Shown one piece after another: positions 15,371 through 22,992 of a stretch of 43,938 bases of DNA (positions are counted from its first letter, which is position 1; every line of letters begins with the position of its first letter). The notes under the pieces are model-generated. The model was not told the DNA's origin. It saw only the letters and a list, made by a program, of their open reading frames with translations, and did not search any database. The position numbers and the translations under genes were made by a program. The stretch covers positions 1-43,938 of the forward strand of contig JAGBGK010000052.1 in NCBI GenBank assembly GCA_017936005.1, written 5' to 3'. Source of the DNA: Tidjanibacter sp. (GTDB lineage Bacteria; Bacteroidota; Bacteroidia; Bacteroidales; Rikenellaceae).

Positions 15371-15724
15371 ATGAATTGGTCACAAATATTGTGGATTACT
15401 CTCATCGGCTTCCTTGTAGTGGTGCTGACCTTGGTGCTGTTGATTTTCATCATCAAGCTCTTTGGTGTGGTGTTTGCCGCAAACCACAAACAGAAAGTTG
15501 CCAAGAAGAGTGCCGCCAAAGGAGAAGACGCTCCGGCAGAAATCGTACTTCCCGGTATGGTTTCGACAGAGGAGGTTGCCGCTATTGCTATGGCAATTCG
15601 TCTGGCCGCAGGCGAGGACCACGACCGCGAGTCGGAAATCCTTACCATCCAGACCATCAAGCGTGCCTACTCGCCCTGGAACTCCAAGATTCACGGTCTT
15701 ACCCGTCTTCCCGATCACAAATAA
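15371..15724 (+). CDS. mmdD: OadG-family delta subunit of methylmalonyl-CoA decarboxylase
   Basis: This 117-residue protein has one N-terminal membrane helix (about residues 5-33, WITLIGFLVVVLTLVLLIFI), followed by a basic and acidic linker and a short conserved C-terminal tail (EEVAAIAMAIRLAAGE, then KRAYSPWNSKIHG). OadG/MmdD subunits assemble the carboxyltransferase and the biotin carrier onto the membrane pump. It is 23 bases downstream of mmdA and 31 bases upstream of the biotin-carrier gene. Confidence 0.85.
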   Translation: MNWSQILWITLIGFLVVVLTLVLLIFIIKLFGVVFAANHKQKVAKKSAAKGEDAPAEIVLPGMVSTEEVAAIAMAIRLAAGEDHDRESEILTIQTIKRAYSPWNSKIHGLTRLPDHK

Positions 15725-15755
15725 TCAACATTGTTAGAAACAAGTTAGAAAAGAG

Positions 15756-16208
15756 ATGAAAAACTATAATCTGAAAATCAACGACAACGAGTATAAAGTT
15801 CAGTTGGACAAACTCGACCACAACTCCAAAACTGCTCGTGTAATTGTTAATGGTACAGAGTATATCGTTGAGGTAGATGGTGTTAAACCTATGCCTACCA
15901 GCAAACCCCAGGTGTCGAAAGCCACCTACAACGCTTCGGCTCCCACTGCTGCTCCAGCAGCTCCCGTGGCTGCTCCCAAAGCAGCCGCAGCCGGTGGTGC
16001 CAAAATCGTTAGCCCCCTGCCCGGTACCGTTTTGAGTATCAACGTGGCAGTTGGTGATAGCGTAACCGTTGGCCAGACCGTTGCAGTATTGGAGGCTATG
16101 AAGATGGAGAACAACATCTCGGCTGACAAGGCTGGCGTTGTTAAGGAAATTTGCGCAAACAAGGGCGCAATCGTTCAGGAGGGTGAGCCTCTGATTATTC
16201 TGGGCTAA
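15756..16208 (+). CDS. mmdC: Biotin carboxyl carrier subunit of methylmalonyl-CoA decarboxylase
   Basis: This 150-residue protein carries carboxybiotin between MmdA and MmdB. A short N-terminal beta region is followed by an Ala/Pro-rich flexible linker (about residues 60-80, TAAPAAPVAAPKAAAAGG) and a C-terminal biotinyl domain with the EAMKMEN motif; Lys116 is the biotinylated residue. The domain ends GAIVQEGEPLIILG. Same operon, 21 bases before mmdB. Confidence 0.95.
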   Translation: MKNYNLKINDNEYKVQLDKLDHNSKTARVIVNGTEYIVEVDGVKPMPTSKPQVSKATYNASAPTAAPAAPVAAPKAAAAGGAKIVSPLPGTVLSINVAVGDSVTVGQTVAVLEAMKMENNISADKAGVVKEICANKGAIVQEGEPLIILG

Positions 16209-16229
16209 TTGAGAAAGGAGAGATAAGCT

Positions 16230-17438
16230 ATGACTACATTACTCCAATCAACCGTAGGCCAGGACATCATCAACTTCCTCCAATCCTCGGGCATCTATAT
16301 GATGTTTATGGAGGCTGGTGGCTGGAAGTGCTTGGTGATGATTGCACTTGCTTGCTTCCTGCTCTACTTGGCTATCAAGAAACAGTATGAGCCTCTGTTG
16401 CTCTTGCCCATCGCATTCGGTATGCTTCTCACGAACCTTCCCGGTGCAGGTATGTTCCACTCGGAGATTTTCGCCGATGGCCACATCAATTGGGCAGAAC
16501 TCTCCACCGGCCACGCAGGCCTCTTGGACTACCTCTACCTCGGTGTTAAACTCGGTATCTATCCCTGTTTAATCTTTGTGGGCGTGGGTGCAATGACCGA
16601 CTTCGGTCCGCTGATCGCCAACCCCAAGAGTTTCCTTATGGGTGCAGCAGCACAGATTGGTATCTTCCTCACCTTCCTCGGTGCTAACGCTATGGGCTTC
16701 TCGCCCGCCGAGGCAGGCTCGATTGGTATCATCGGTGGTGCTGACGGCCCCACCTCCATCTATCTGACAAGTAAGTTGGCTCCCAACCTCTTGGGTCCCA
16801 TCGCTATTGCGGCTTACTCCTATATGGCTCTCGTGCCCGTGATTCAGCCTCCCATTATGAGGGCTCTCACCACCGAGAAGGAGCGTCAGATTAAGATGAC
16901 TACCTTGCGTCAGGTGTCCAAGACCGAGAAGATTATCTTCCCCATCGTCATCACCATCATCATCGCTCTCATCCTGCCCAGCGCAGCACCTCTGATTGGC
17001 TGCTTGATGCTCGGCAACTTGATGAAAGAGTGTGGCGTTGTTGACCGTTTGGCCAAGACCGTACAGAACGAGTTGATGAACATTGTGGTTATCTTTCTCG
17101 GTATCACCGTTGGTGCAACCGCAACTGCGGAGGCATTCCTCAACTTCAAGACATTGGGTATTTTGGCCCTCGGTATTGTAGCCTTCTCGTGCGGTAGTGC
17201 CGGTGGCGTACTCTTGGCCAAGCTGATGAACGTATTCTTGCCCGAGGGTAAGAAGATTAACCCCCTGATTGGTTCGGCCGGTGTTTCGGCAGTGCCTATG
17301 GCTGCTCGTGTGTCGCAGGCTGAGGGTCTTAAAGCCAACCCCAGCAACTTCTTGTTGATGCACGCAATGGGTCCCAACGTGTCGGGCGTTATTGGTTCGG
17401 CGGTGGCGGCGGGTATATTGCTCTCCTTCCTCGGCTAA
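16230..17438 (+). CDS. mmdB: Na+-translocating methylmalonyl-CoA decarboxylase beta subunit
   Basis: This 402-residue polytopic inner-membrane protein decarboxylates carboxybiotin and exports Na+. It has about ten hydrophobic helices. The conserved [12 protein letters not shown] region holds the Asp (about residue 172) that the family uses for Na+ and proton coupling, and the C-terminal [18 protein letters not shown] is typical of OadB/MmdB. It is the last gene of the operon. Its stop codon overlaps the first bases of repeat element A1, which probably terminates transcription. Confidence 0.95.
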   Translation: MTTLLQSTVGQDIINFLQSSGIYMMFMEAGGWKCLVMIALACFLLYLAIKKQYEPLLLLPIAFGMLLTNLPGAGMFHSEIFADGHINWAELSTGHAGLLDYLYLGVKLGIYPCLIFVGVGAMTDFGPLIANPKSFLMGAAAQIGIFLTFLGANAMGFSPAEAGSIGIIGGADGPTSIYLTSKLAPNLLGPIAIAAYSYMALVPVIQPPIMRALTTEKERQIKMTTLRQVSKTEKIIFPIVITIIIALILPSAAPLIGCLMLGNLMKECGVVDRLAKTVQNELMNIVVIFLGITVGATATAEAFLNFKTLGILALGIVAFSCGSAGGVLLAKLMNVFLPEGKKINPLIGSAGVSAVPMAARVSQAEGLKANPSNFLLMHAMGPNVSGVIGSAVAAGILLSFLG

Positions 17439-17561
17439 AAAACTCATATTGCGGGTGAATTTTGCACCGCACTGCGATAAGCGGGCTCCTCATTTGCGTT
17501 AAGCAAACTGCGGGCCCGCTTTCTTGTTTGGCACAAAATTCCCCTCGCACAATGAGTTTTT
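17437..17561 (+). repeat. Element A, copy 1: 125-nt three-tier stem-loop after mmdB
   Basis: The element starts at the stop codon and folds into nested stems. The outer stem is AAAAACTCA with TGAGTTTTT; next comes TGCG with CGCA and GAATTTTG with CAAAATTC; inside, AAGCGGGC pairs with GCCCGCTT; the innermost is TTTGC-GTTAA-GCAAA. Two more copies lie at 22688 and 33852. The stems differ between copies by changes that keep pairing. The flanking oligo-A and oligo-T would make it a terminator on both strands. The 3' 32 bases are duplicated at 17714-17745. Confidence 0.85.
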
Positions 17562-17805
17562 ACCGCTAATTGAGGTCAGATAGCACCACGGCCAAAATGG
17601 GGGAAGCGTCATTCTGACGCCGCCTTGCATTCATCCCGCTCTATGCACTTTTTACCGCTTTCAGACGTTTGATAGCATTGCGACCAAAATGGGGAAAGCG
17701 TCATTCTGACGCTGGCACAAAATTCACCTCGCACAATGAGTTTTTACCGCTAATAGAGGTCAGATAGCACCACGACCAAAATGGGGAAAGCGTCATTCTG
17801 ACGCT
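17557..17805 (+). repeat. Element B: three 65-bp units ending in GCGTCA-TTC-TGACGC
   Basis: Units at 17557-17621, 17649-17713 and 17741-17805 are each 65 bp. All begin TTTTTACCGCT and end with ACCAAAATGGGG-like sequence plus the hairpin GCGTCATTCTGACGC. Units 1 and 3 are nearly identical; unit 2 differs in the 22 bases after ACCGCT. Before unit 3, the last 32 bases of element A are also repeated, so a segment of about 90 bp was duplicated. Between mmdB and miaB (17439-17878) I see no gene. Confidence 0.85.
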
Positions 17806-17808
17806 GTC

Positions 17809-17839
17809 AAAAAAAGCCACGGGTTTTTCCGTGGCTTTT
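17809..17839. terminator. Terminator of miaB, bidirectional
   Basis: GCCACGG (17816-17822) pairs with CCGTGGC (17829-17835), with seven As before and four Ts after. On the minus strand it lies about 40 bp after the miaB stop and has a long T run. Confidence 0.85.
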
Positions 17840-17878
17840 CGTCAATCGTTGACCTATTATTATATATAATAAGACGAG

Positions 17879-19237
17879 CTACTCCGTCAGCAGTTTGCCA
17901 AAGAGGGTGGCCGATGAGCAGTCCGTGATGGTAACCTTAACGTAGTCGCCTGCGCCAAGTCCTTCGGCTGCATCAAACACCACCATCTTATTCTGCGACG
18001 TGCGTCCGCAGAGTTGAGCCTCACTACGTTTGGAGTGGCCCTCAATGAGCACCTCAAAGGTCTTACCCACATCCTTGCGGTTACTCTCGGCCGAGAGTTC
18101 GTTTTGTAGGTTTATAATCTCGGTGAGTCGTCGTGTTTTCTCCTCCTCGCTCACGTCGTCGGTCATATGTCGTGCGGCGTAGGTGTTGGGCCTCATAGAG
18201 AATTTGAACATAAAGGCACTCGCATAGCCCACCTCCCTCATCAGCGAGAGTGTCTCGGCGTGGTCTTCGAGTGTTTCGGTACAGAAGCCCGCAATAAGGT
18301 CGGTGGTGATGGCGCAGTCGGGCATTGCGGCACGGATGGCGGCGATGCGTCCGAGGTACCATTCACGGGTGTACTTACGGTTCATAATCTGCAACATACG
18401 CGTACTTCCACTCTGTGCGGGCAGGTGTATGGCACGGCAGATATTAGGGTGTGAGGCCATAACCTCAATGAACCTATCGGAGAGGTCTTTGGGGTGGGAG
18501 GTGGCAAACCTCACACGCAGGTCGGGGGCGATGGCGGCCACCATCTCCATAAGTTTGGGAAAGACAACAGGCTCCTCGGAGCACTTCCAGCGGTAGGAGT
18601 TCACGTTTTGGCCCAACAGTGTAACCTCCCTATAACCGGCCTCATAACACTCCCTTGCCTCTCGTAGGATGGTTTCGGGGTCCCTGCTACGCTCGATGCC
18701 ACGAGTGTAGGGCACCACGCAGTAGGAGCACATATTGATACATCCCCTCATAATACTGATGAAGGCACTCACACCATTGCTGTCGAGCCTCACGGGGCGA
18801 ATCTCGCCATAGGTCTCCTCCTGCGACAGGGCAACATTCACACCCTTACCGCCTGCCTTGGCAGCGGCCACAAGTTTGGGCATATCGCGGTAGGAATCGG
18901 GGCCGGCAACGATGTCCACTATTGGCTCCTTTTCGAGCAGTTGCTCTTTGAGCCTCTCGGCCATACAGCCCACAATGCCCACAATGAGCGAGCGTTTGGC
19001 CCTCTTGTAGCGGTGAAACTCTTTGAGTCGGCCCCAGATGCGCTGTTCGGCATTGTCTCTCACAGAGCAGGTGTTCACAAGGATGATGTCGGCCTCCTCA
19101 ATGTTGCGAGTGTATTCGTATCCCTCGCCTTGCATAATGGATACGATGATTTCGGTGTCGCCAACATTCATTTGGCAACCGTAGGTCTCAATGTATAGTT
19201 TGTGTCCGTCACCGGTTGTGGCTCTGCTAATCTTCAT
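17879..19237 (-). CDS. miaB: tRNA-2-methylthio-N6-dimethylallyladenosine synthase
   Basis: This 452-residue radical-SAM methylthiotransferase converts i6A37 to ms2i6A37 in tRNAs reading UNN codons. The N-terminal MTTase domain has three cluster ligands, Cys21 in ETYGCQMNVGD, Cys57 in NTCSVR and Cys91 in GCMAERL. The radical-SAM CxxxCxxC is Cys166, Cys170 and Cys173 in RGCINMCSYCVVPYTRG. A C-terminal TRAM domain (about residues 385-450, GKTFEVLIEGHSKRSE) binds tRNA. The ATG at 19237 is chosen over upstream in-frame ATGs inside the preceding gene. It lies 37 bp downstream of the YitT-family gene on the same strand. Confidence 0.95.
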   Translation of the reverse strand: MKISRATTGDGHKLYIETYGCQMNVGDTEIIVSIMQGEGYEYTRNIEEADIILVNTCSVRDNAEQRIWGRLKEFHRYKRAKRSLIVGIVGCMAERLKEQLLEKEPIVDIVAGPDSYRDMPKLVAAAKAGGKGVNVALSQEETYGEIRPVRLDSNGVSAFISIMRGCINMCSYCVVPYTRGIERSRDPETILREARECYEAGYREVTLLGQNVNSYRWKCSEEPVVFPKLMEMVAAIAPDLRVRFATSHPKDLSDRFIEVMASHPNICRAIHLPAQSGSTRMLQIMNRKYTREWYLGRIAAIRAAMPDCAITTDLIAGFCTETLEDHAETLSLMREVGYASAFMFKFSMRPNTYAARHMTDDVSEEEKTRRLTEIINLQNELSAESNRKDVGKTFEVLIEGHSKRSEAQLCGRTSQNKMVVFDAAEGLGAGDYVKVTITDCSSATLFGKLLTE

Positions 19238-19274
19238 TTGCGTTTGTGCTTTCGTATGTTGGGTTGGATGAAAT

Positions 19275-20222
19275 TTATGCGTTGTTGGTGGTTTGTTCTG
19301 TTTCGGGATCAAACTGCTTGAAGCCGTCACCATAGGTTTCGTGGGCATCCACGATGACCACAAAAGCCTCCTTGTCGATGGCGTGGATGCGGTGTTTCAC
19401 TTGTGCAATCTCCTTGCGGCTCACCACCAAGAATATCATTTCACGCTCTTTGTCGGTGTACATACCGCTGGCGTGTATCCAAGTGCCACCACGTCCCATC
19501 TCGTTGAGGATGAAGTGTTTGATTTCGTCCTTGTGCTCGGAGATGACGAAGAGCAGTTTTTCGTAGCTTGCACCATCGAGTACAAAGTCGAGTGCTTTGG
19601 CACTCACAAAAATTGCGATGAGCGAGTAGAGGGGCAGGGTGTAGTCGGCAAAGACAATCATACCCACCAACACGATGCAGCTCTCTACGCCAAACATCGC
19701 ACTCGAAAACTTCACCCTCAGATACTTGCTCAATATCATCGACACGATGTCTGTGCCGCCCGAGGTGGCTCCGCTACGGATGATGATACCCGTGCCGGCA
19801 CCAATCAGCAGGCCACCAAATATGGCCGCCATCAGCAGGTTGTCCGAGAAGTTGAACATTGTGCTCAGCAGCGATACTCCATCGGCGGGGTTCTCGCCAA
19901 TCCAATCGGTCATATTGTTCATCACAATCGGGGTGAGCAGGGCTGCAAAGATGGTCTTGGCTCCAAACGAGCTGCCGAAAATCAGGAAGCTCGTAATCAT
20001 CAGCGGGATGTCAAACATAAAACCGAAGGTACCGGTCTGTATGGCGGGGAAGATGTGGTGCAACACACGACCAAGACCATACACACCGCCGGGGATAATC
20101 TTATAGGGGTTGGTGAAGAGCACGAAACCTGCCGACATAATGACCACACCGAGCATCACACCAATCCACGAAGCGATGTTTCGGGGGGTGAGCGAAGCTT
20201 TTATTCTTTGTCTGAAATCCAT
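19275..20222 (-). CDS. YitT-family membrane protein (DUF161/DUF2179)
   Basis: This 315-residue protein has about five or six membrane helices in its N-terminal 200 residues (beginning ASWIGVMLGVVIMSAGFVLF), with the YitT repeats NPYKIIPGGVYGLG and IIRSGATSGGTDIVSMIL. A soluble C-terminal DUF2179 domain follows (GGTWIHASGMYTDKEREMIFLVV...KEAFVVIVDA). The biochemical role of the family is not settled. The start at 20222 avoids a repeat-derived N-terminal extension. It sits between DUF4837 and miaB, all on the minus strand with short gaps, so the three are probably co-transcribed from the promoter at 21346-21353. Confidence 0.9.
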   Translation of the reverse strand: MDFRQRIKASLTPRNIASWIGVMLGVVIMSAGFVLFTNPYKIIPGGVYGLGRVLHHIFPAIQTGTFGFMFDIPLMITSFLIFGSSFGAKTIFAALLTPIVMNNMTDWIGENPADGVSLLSTMFNFSDNLLMAAIFGGLLIGAGTGIIIRSGATSGGTDIVSMILSKYLRVKFSSAMFGVESCIVLVGMIVFADYTLPLYSLIAIFVSAKALDFVLDGASYEKLLFVISEHKDEIKHFILNEMGRGGTWIHASGMYTDKEREMIFLVVSRKEIAQVKHRIHAIDKEAFVVIVDAHETYGDGFKQFDPETEQTTNNA

Positions 20223-20289
20223 AATTGTTGAGTTGAGTGTTGAGAATTGTTGTGCGCCAATGGGGCGCAACGTGTTCGTTTAAGGGTTG

Positions 20290-21315
20290 TTACTTTTGTT
20301 CGCTTTGTTCCTCGGATGGGAATTTCACGGAGTATATGAGGTGTTCAAGTCCACGCAAGAGGTCCCTCTGTCCGTGTTTGGGCGAGAAGACGTAGCAGTC
20401 GATACAGATGACCTTGTTGTTCTCCTTGTCGAGCGTACTCCAACTCAACATAGGGCCACCCATAAAGTCGTTTTGCAAATCCCAGAAGCCGCGCATCTCG
20501 GCCCAAAAACGGCCATTGATACGTTTGTAGGTCACCTCCGGACCGTAGATATCAACCGTTTTCATATAGGAGCCGTCCGACGGGCCGGGGATATTCTTCA
20601 CAAAGTTGTTACGTTGGCGCACGAGGTTCTCCAATTCGAAGTCGCTCTTGCCGTTGTAGGGATAGGAGTAGATGGCAATACCCTGTGTGGCCACGGGGTA
20701 CTCAAACGATGTTACCAGCAGACTGTCGCCACTCGTTCCTCGCGAGGTGTAGCCTCGGGGAAGGTCGAGGGTAAAGCCGAACATCTTTTGTATCTTGTCA
20801 ATCATCACGCCCTCCTTGTGCTTGCTGTTGAGCTTGATAGCCCTATCTCGCTCGGCATCCTCAAAGGCTTTTAATACACCCTCTTTATTCTCCGATAGGT
20901 ACTTGACCATAGCCTCGTCGCTGGGCGCATTGACATAGACGATGAGCTGTCCGTCGGCATATTTGTTCTTCACTGCCGACGAACCGACCTGCTGCGAGGG
21001 GTCAACGGTTACGAAGAGCACATTGCGGTGTATCTTGATGAAACCCTCAAAGGCACTGCGCATAACCCTCATAAGGTCCATACGAGGCTCATATTGGTTC
21101 ACATAATCCACCGGCAGGGCGAAGATTTCGCGCAGAGTATCGCCCACAATGCCCTCCCATTGCGGTTTTTCCACCACGGCAATCACCTCATAAGGAGCAC
21201 CTCCTGCGGCCTGTTGGCCCGTGCCGATGGTTGACGAGTTGCATCCTACAAACGAGGCGGCAAACCCGAAGAGGGCCAACACCCCCACGGCTATTTTGAA
21301 AAGACTTTTTTTCAT
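20290..21315 (-). CDS. DUF4837 lipoprotein
   Basis: This 341-residue protein has a lipoprotein signal (FAASFVGC, lipidated Cys about residue 25). The mature part matches DUF4837, a Bacteroidetes-restricted family: PYEVIAVVEKPQWEGIVGDTLREIF, then PRMDLMRV and IHRNVLFVTV, and a second half with YTSRGTSGDSLLVTSFEYP and INGRFWAEMRGFWDL. Function is unknown; lipidation places it in the cell envelope. It has its own -7 box (21346-21353) divergent from that of the polysaccharide deacetylase gene. The gap to the YitT-type gene contains a small hairpin (GCGCC-AATG-GGGCG). Confidence 0.88.
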   Translation of the reverse strand: MKKSLFKIAVGVLALFGFAASFVGCNSSTIGTGQQAAGGAPYEVIAVVEKPQWEGIVGDTLREIFALPVDYVNQYEPRMDLMRVMRSAFEGFIKIHRNVLFVTVDPSQQVGSSAVKNKYADGQLIVYVNAPSDEAMVKYLSENKEGVLKAFEDAERDRAIKLNSKHKEGVMIDKIQKMFGFTLDLPRGYTSRGTSGDSLLVTSFEYPVATQGIAIYSYPYNGKSDFELENLVRQRNNFVKNIPGPSDGSYMKTVDIYGPEVTYKRINGRFWAEMRGFWDLQNDFMGGPMLSWSTLDKENNKVICIDCYVFSPKHGQRDLLRGLEHLIYSVKFPSEEQSEQK

Positions 21316-21345
21316 CCCCTTTCAATTTTTTGTTATCTCTTTCGG

Positions 21346-21353
21346 CAAAGATA
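21346..21353 (-). promoter_or_regulatory. -7 box for the DUF4837-yitT-miaB run
   Basis: The minus strand reads TATCTTTG, 30 bp before the ATG at 21315. It is divergent from the box at 21368-21375, with 14 bp between them. Confidence 0.6.
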
Positions 21354-21367
21354 GCAATTTTTTGTCA

Positions 21368-21375
21368 TACCTTTG
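21368..21375 (+). promoter_or_regulatory. -7 box for the polysaccharide deacetylase gene
   Basis: TACCTTTG matches TAnnTTTG and lies 23 bp before the ATG at 21399. Confidence 0.6.
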
Positions 21376-21398
21376 CATCCAACTTCAATATATTTAAT

Positions 21399-22019
21399 AT
21401 GTATTTTCGCTGGCCTAAAATAATGTGTAAACACACCCCCACGATGCTGTGGAGGGTGAAAAGCAAGGATACTGTCTATTTGACATTTGACGACGGGCCA
21501 ACCCCGAAAATCACCGAGTATATCCTCGACACGTTGGACAAGTATGGTGCCAAAGCCACCTTCTTTTGCCTCGGTAACAATGCCGAGATGTACCCCGAAC
21601 TGATTGAGGAGATAGAACGACGAGGCCACGCCATCGGCAACCACTCCTACAACCACACCCGTGGGTGGCTTGTCAGTAGCGACGAGTATATGGCAAGTGC
21701 CTACAAGGCAGGCCAATTCCTCCCACATACACGACTCTTTCGCCCTCCCTACGGACGCATTGCGCTGCGAGAGGTGCGCTGTATGCGATCCCAGGGCTGG
21801 CGTGTGGTGATGTGGAACAATATCTCCGAGGATTACGACCACAAGGTATCACCCGCACGATGCGCCCAAAAGGTTATCCGACACCTACACCCGGGCAATA
21901 TCATCGTCTTCCACGACTCGGTTAAAGCCTCCAAAAATATGATGTACGCACTCCCTCGTGTGCTCGAAGCAATACAGAAGAAAGGACTTAAAACAGATAT
22001 TCTTACGGTCAATTTGTAG
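21399..22019 (+). CDS. Polysaccharide deacetylase family protein (NodB domain)
   Basis: This 206-residue protein is essentially one NodB homology domain of carbohydrate esterase family 4. The metal-dependent active site is readable: TFDDGPTP (catalytic and metal Asp), the metal-binding HxxxH in GNHSYNH, RPPYG, and the late VFHDS. Members remove N- or O-acetyl groups from peptidoglycan, chitin or other glycans; the substrate here cannot be told. No obvious signal peptide is present, unusual for an enzyme acting on cell-wall glycans. The ATG at 21399 fits the -7 box at 21368. The stop lies 20 bp before the efp -7 box. Confidence 0.88.
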   Translation: MYFRWPKIMCKHTPTMLWRVKSKDTVYLTFDDGPTPKITEYILDTLDKYGAKATFFCLGNNAEMYPELIEEIERRGHAIGNHSYNHTRGWLVSSDEYMASAYKAGQFLPHTRLFRPPYGRIALREVRCMRSQGWRVVMWNNISEDYDHKVSPARCAQKVIRHLHPGNIIVFHDSVKASKNMMYALPRVLEAIQKKGLKTDILTVNL

Positions 22020-22038
22020 GAGTTTAGACATTTTTCAC

Positions 22039-22046
22039 TACTTTTG
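22039..22046 (+). promoter_or_regulatory. -33/-7 promoter for efp
   Basis: TACTTTTG (TAnnTTTG), with a TTTG at 22013-22016, 22 bp upstream, as the -33. The -33 overlaps the end of the deacetylase gene. Confidence 0.65.
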
Positions 22047-22119
22047 TGGGTTGAACTGCCACAAAAGGCACAAAGACAGATATTTCAGATTCTAACAAAA
22101 TACAAAAAAACACAAAACT

Positions 22120-22689
22120 ATGGCAACAGCATCAGACATCAAAATCGGTATGTGCATCGATATGGACAACAAGACTTTCCTCGTTGTCGACTTCCAGCAC
22201 GTTAAGCCCGGCAAAGGCCCCGCTTTCATCCGTACCAAACTCAAAAATCTCGAAAATGGTCGCGTACTCGATAAGACCTACTCGTCGGTAGGTGAGAAAA
22301 TCGAGCCCGTACGTGTAGAGCGTCGTCCCTACCAGTACACCTACGAGGATGACCTCGGTGTGCACCTTATGCACATGGAGACCTTCGAGGAGATCACCAT
22401 TCCCAGGGACCTCATTGAGAACTCCGACCTTATGGTTGACGGTCAGATTTTGGAGGTTATGTTCCACACCGAGAAGGAGTTGGCACTCACCGCCGAGTTG
22501 CCTCCCATCATTGATATGGAGGTTACCTACACCGAGCCCGGTGTTCGTGGTGACACTGCTTCGACCAACTCGCTCAAACCTGCAACCGTAAACACCGGTG
22601 CAACCGTTAAGGTACCTTTGTTTATCAACACCGGCGACAAGATTCGTGTTGATACTCGCACTCGTGAGTATTACGAGCGCATCAAGTAA
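22120..22689 (+). CDS. efp: Elongation factor P
   Basis: This 189-residue factor relieves ribosomes stalled at polyproline stretches. It has three beta-barrel domains: an N-terminal KOW-like domain with the tip loop VKPGKGPAF (Lys32 at the position modified in many bacteria), a middle OB domain (about residues 67-125) and a C-terminal OB domain ending in the conserved GDKIRVDTRTREYYERIK. The length matches the family. It has its own promoter, and its stop codon overlaps the first bases of repeat element A2. Confidence 0.97.
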   Translation: MATASDIKIGMCIDMDNKTFLVVDFQHVKPGKGPAFIRTKLKNLENGRVLDKTYSSVGEKIEPVRVERRPYQYTYEDDLGVHLMHMETFEEITIPRDLIENSDLMVDGQILEVMFHTEKELALTAELPPIIDMEVTYTEPGVRGDTASTNSLKPATVNTGATVKVPLFINTGDKIRVDTRTREYYERIK

Positions 22690-22812
22690 AAAACGCAGAT
22701 TGCGGGTGAATTTTGCACCGCACTTCGATAGGCGAGTTCCTCATTTGCGACAGCAAACTGCGGACTCGCCTTCTCGTTTGGCACAAAATTCCCTCCGCAC
22801 TTTGCGTTTTTT
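22688..22812 (+). repeat. Element A, copy 2: 125-nt three-tier stem-loop after efp
   Basis: Outer stem AAAAAACGCA with TGCGTTTTTT; then TGCGG with CCGCA and GAATTTTG with CAAAATTC; inner AGGCGAGT with ACTCGCCT; apical TTTGC-GACA-GCAAA. Compared with copy 1, the inner stem GCGGGC/GCCCGC became GCGAGT/ACTCGC and the outer ACTCA/TGAGT became ACGCA/TGCGT, all pair-preserving. Confidence 0.87.
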
Positions 22813-22992
22813 TAACGTCGACCGTCAACCGTCTGCATACCCCTCAGTCGCTTTGCGACAGCTCCCCTACCTTAGGGGAGCAGCTTTTTCAATTCTCAAT
22901 TCTCAATTCTCAACTCTCAATTCTCAATTCCTTTTCTGCTCTTCCCGCCTTTTCTGCCCTTTCTGCTCTTTCTGCCCTGGCATAGTATCCGT
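22813..22992. repeat. Simple-repeat intergenic block after efp
   Basis: This segment has no gene. In order it holds CGTCGAC/CGTCAAC heptamers (22816-22836), a segment with two inverted repeats (GTCGC-TTT-GCGAC around 22853 and GCTCCCC...GGGGAGC at 22861-22880), six TCAATTC heptamers (22889-22930), and a pyrimidine-rich run of loose CTTTTCTGC 9-mers (22931-22978). It precedes the stop of the convergent DUF4435 gene. Confidence 0.75.

Noticed and set aside
17530-17540. Sigma54-like TGGCAC inside element A (TTTGGCACAAAATTC)
   Set aside because: The -24-like half is present in all element A copies, but no TTGC follows at the right spacing; it belongs to the element's stem.
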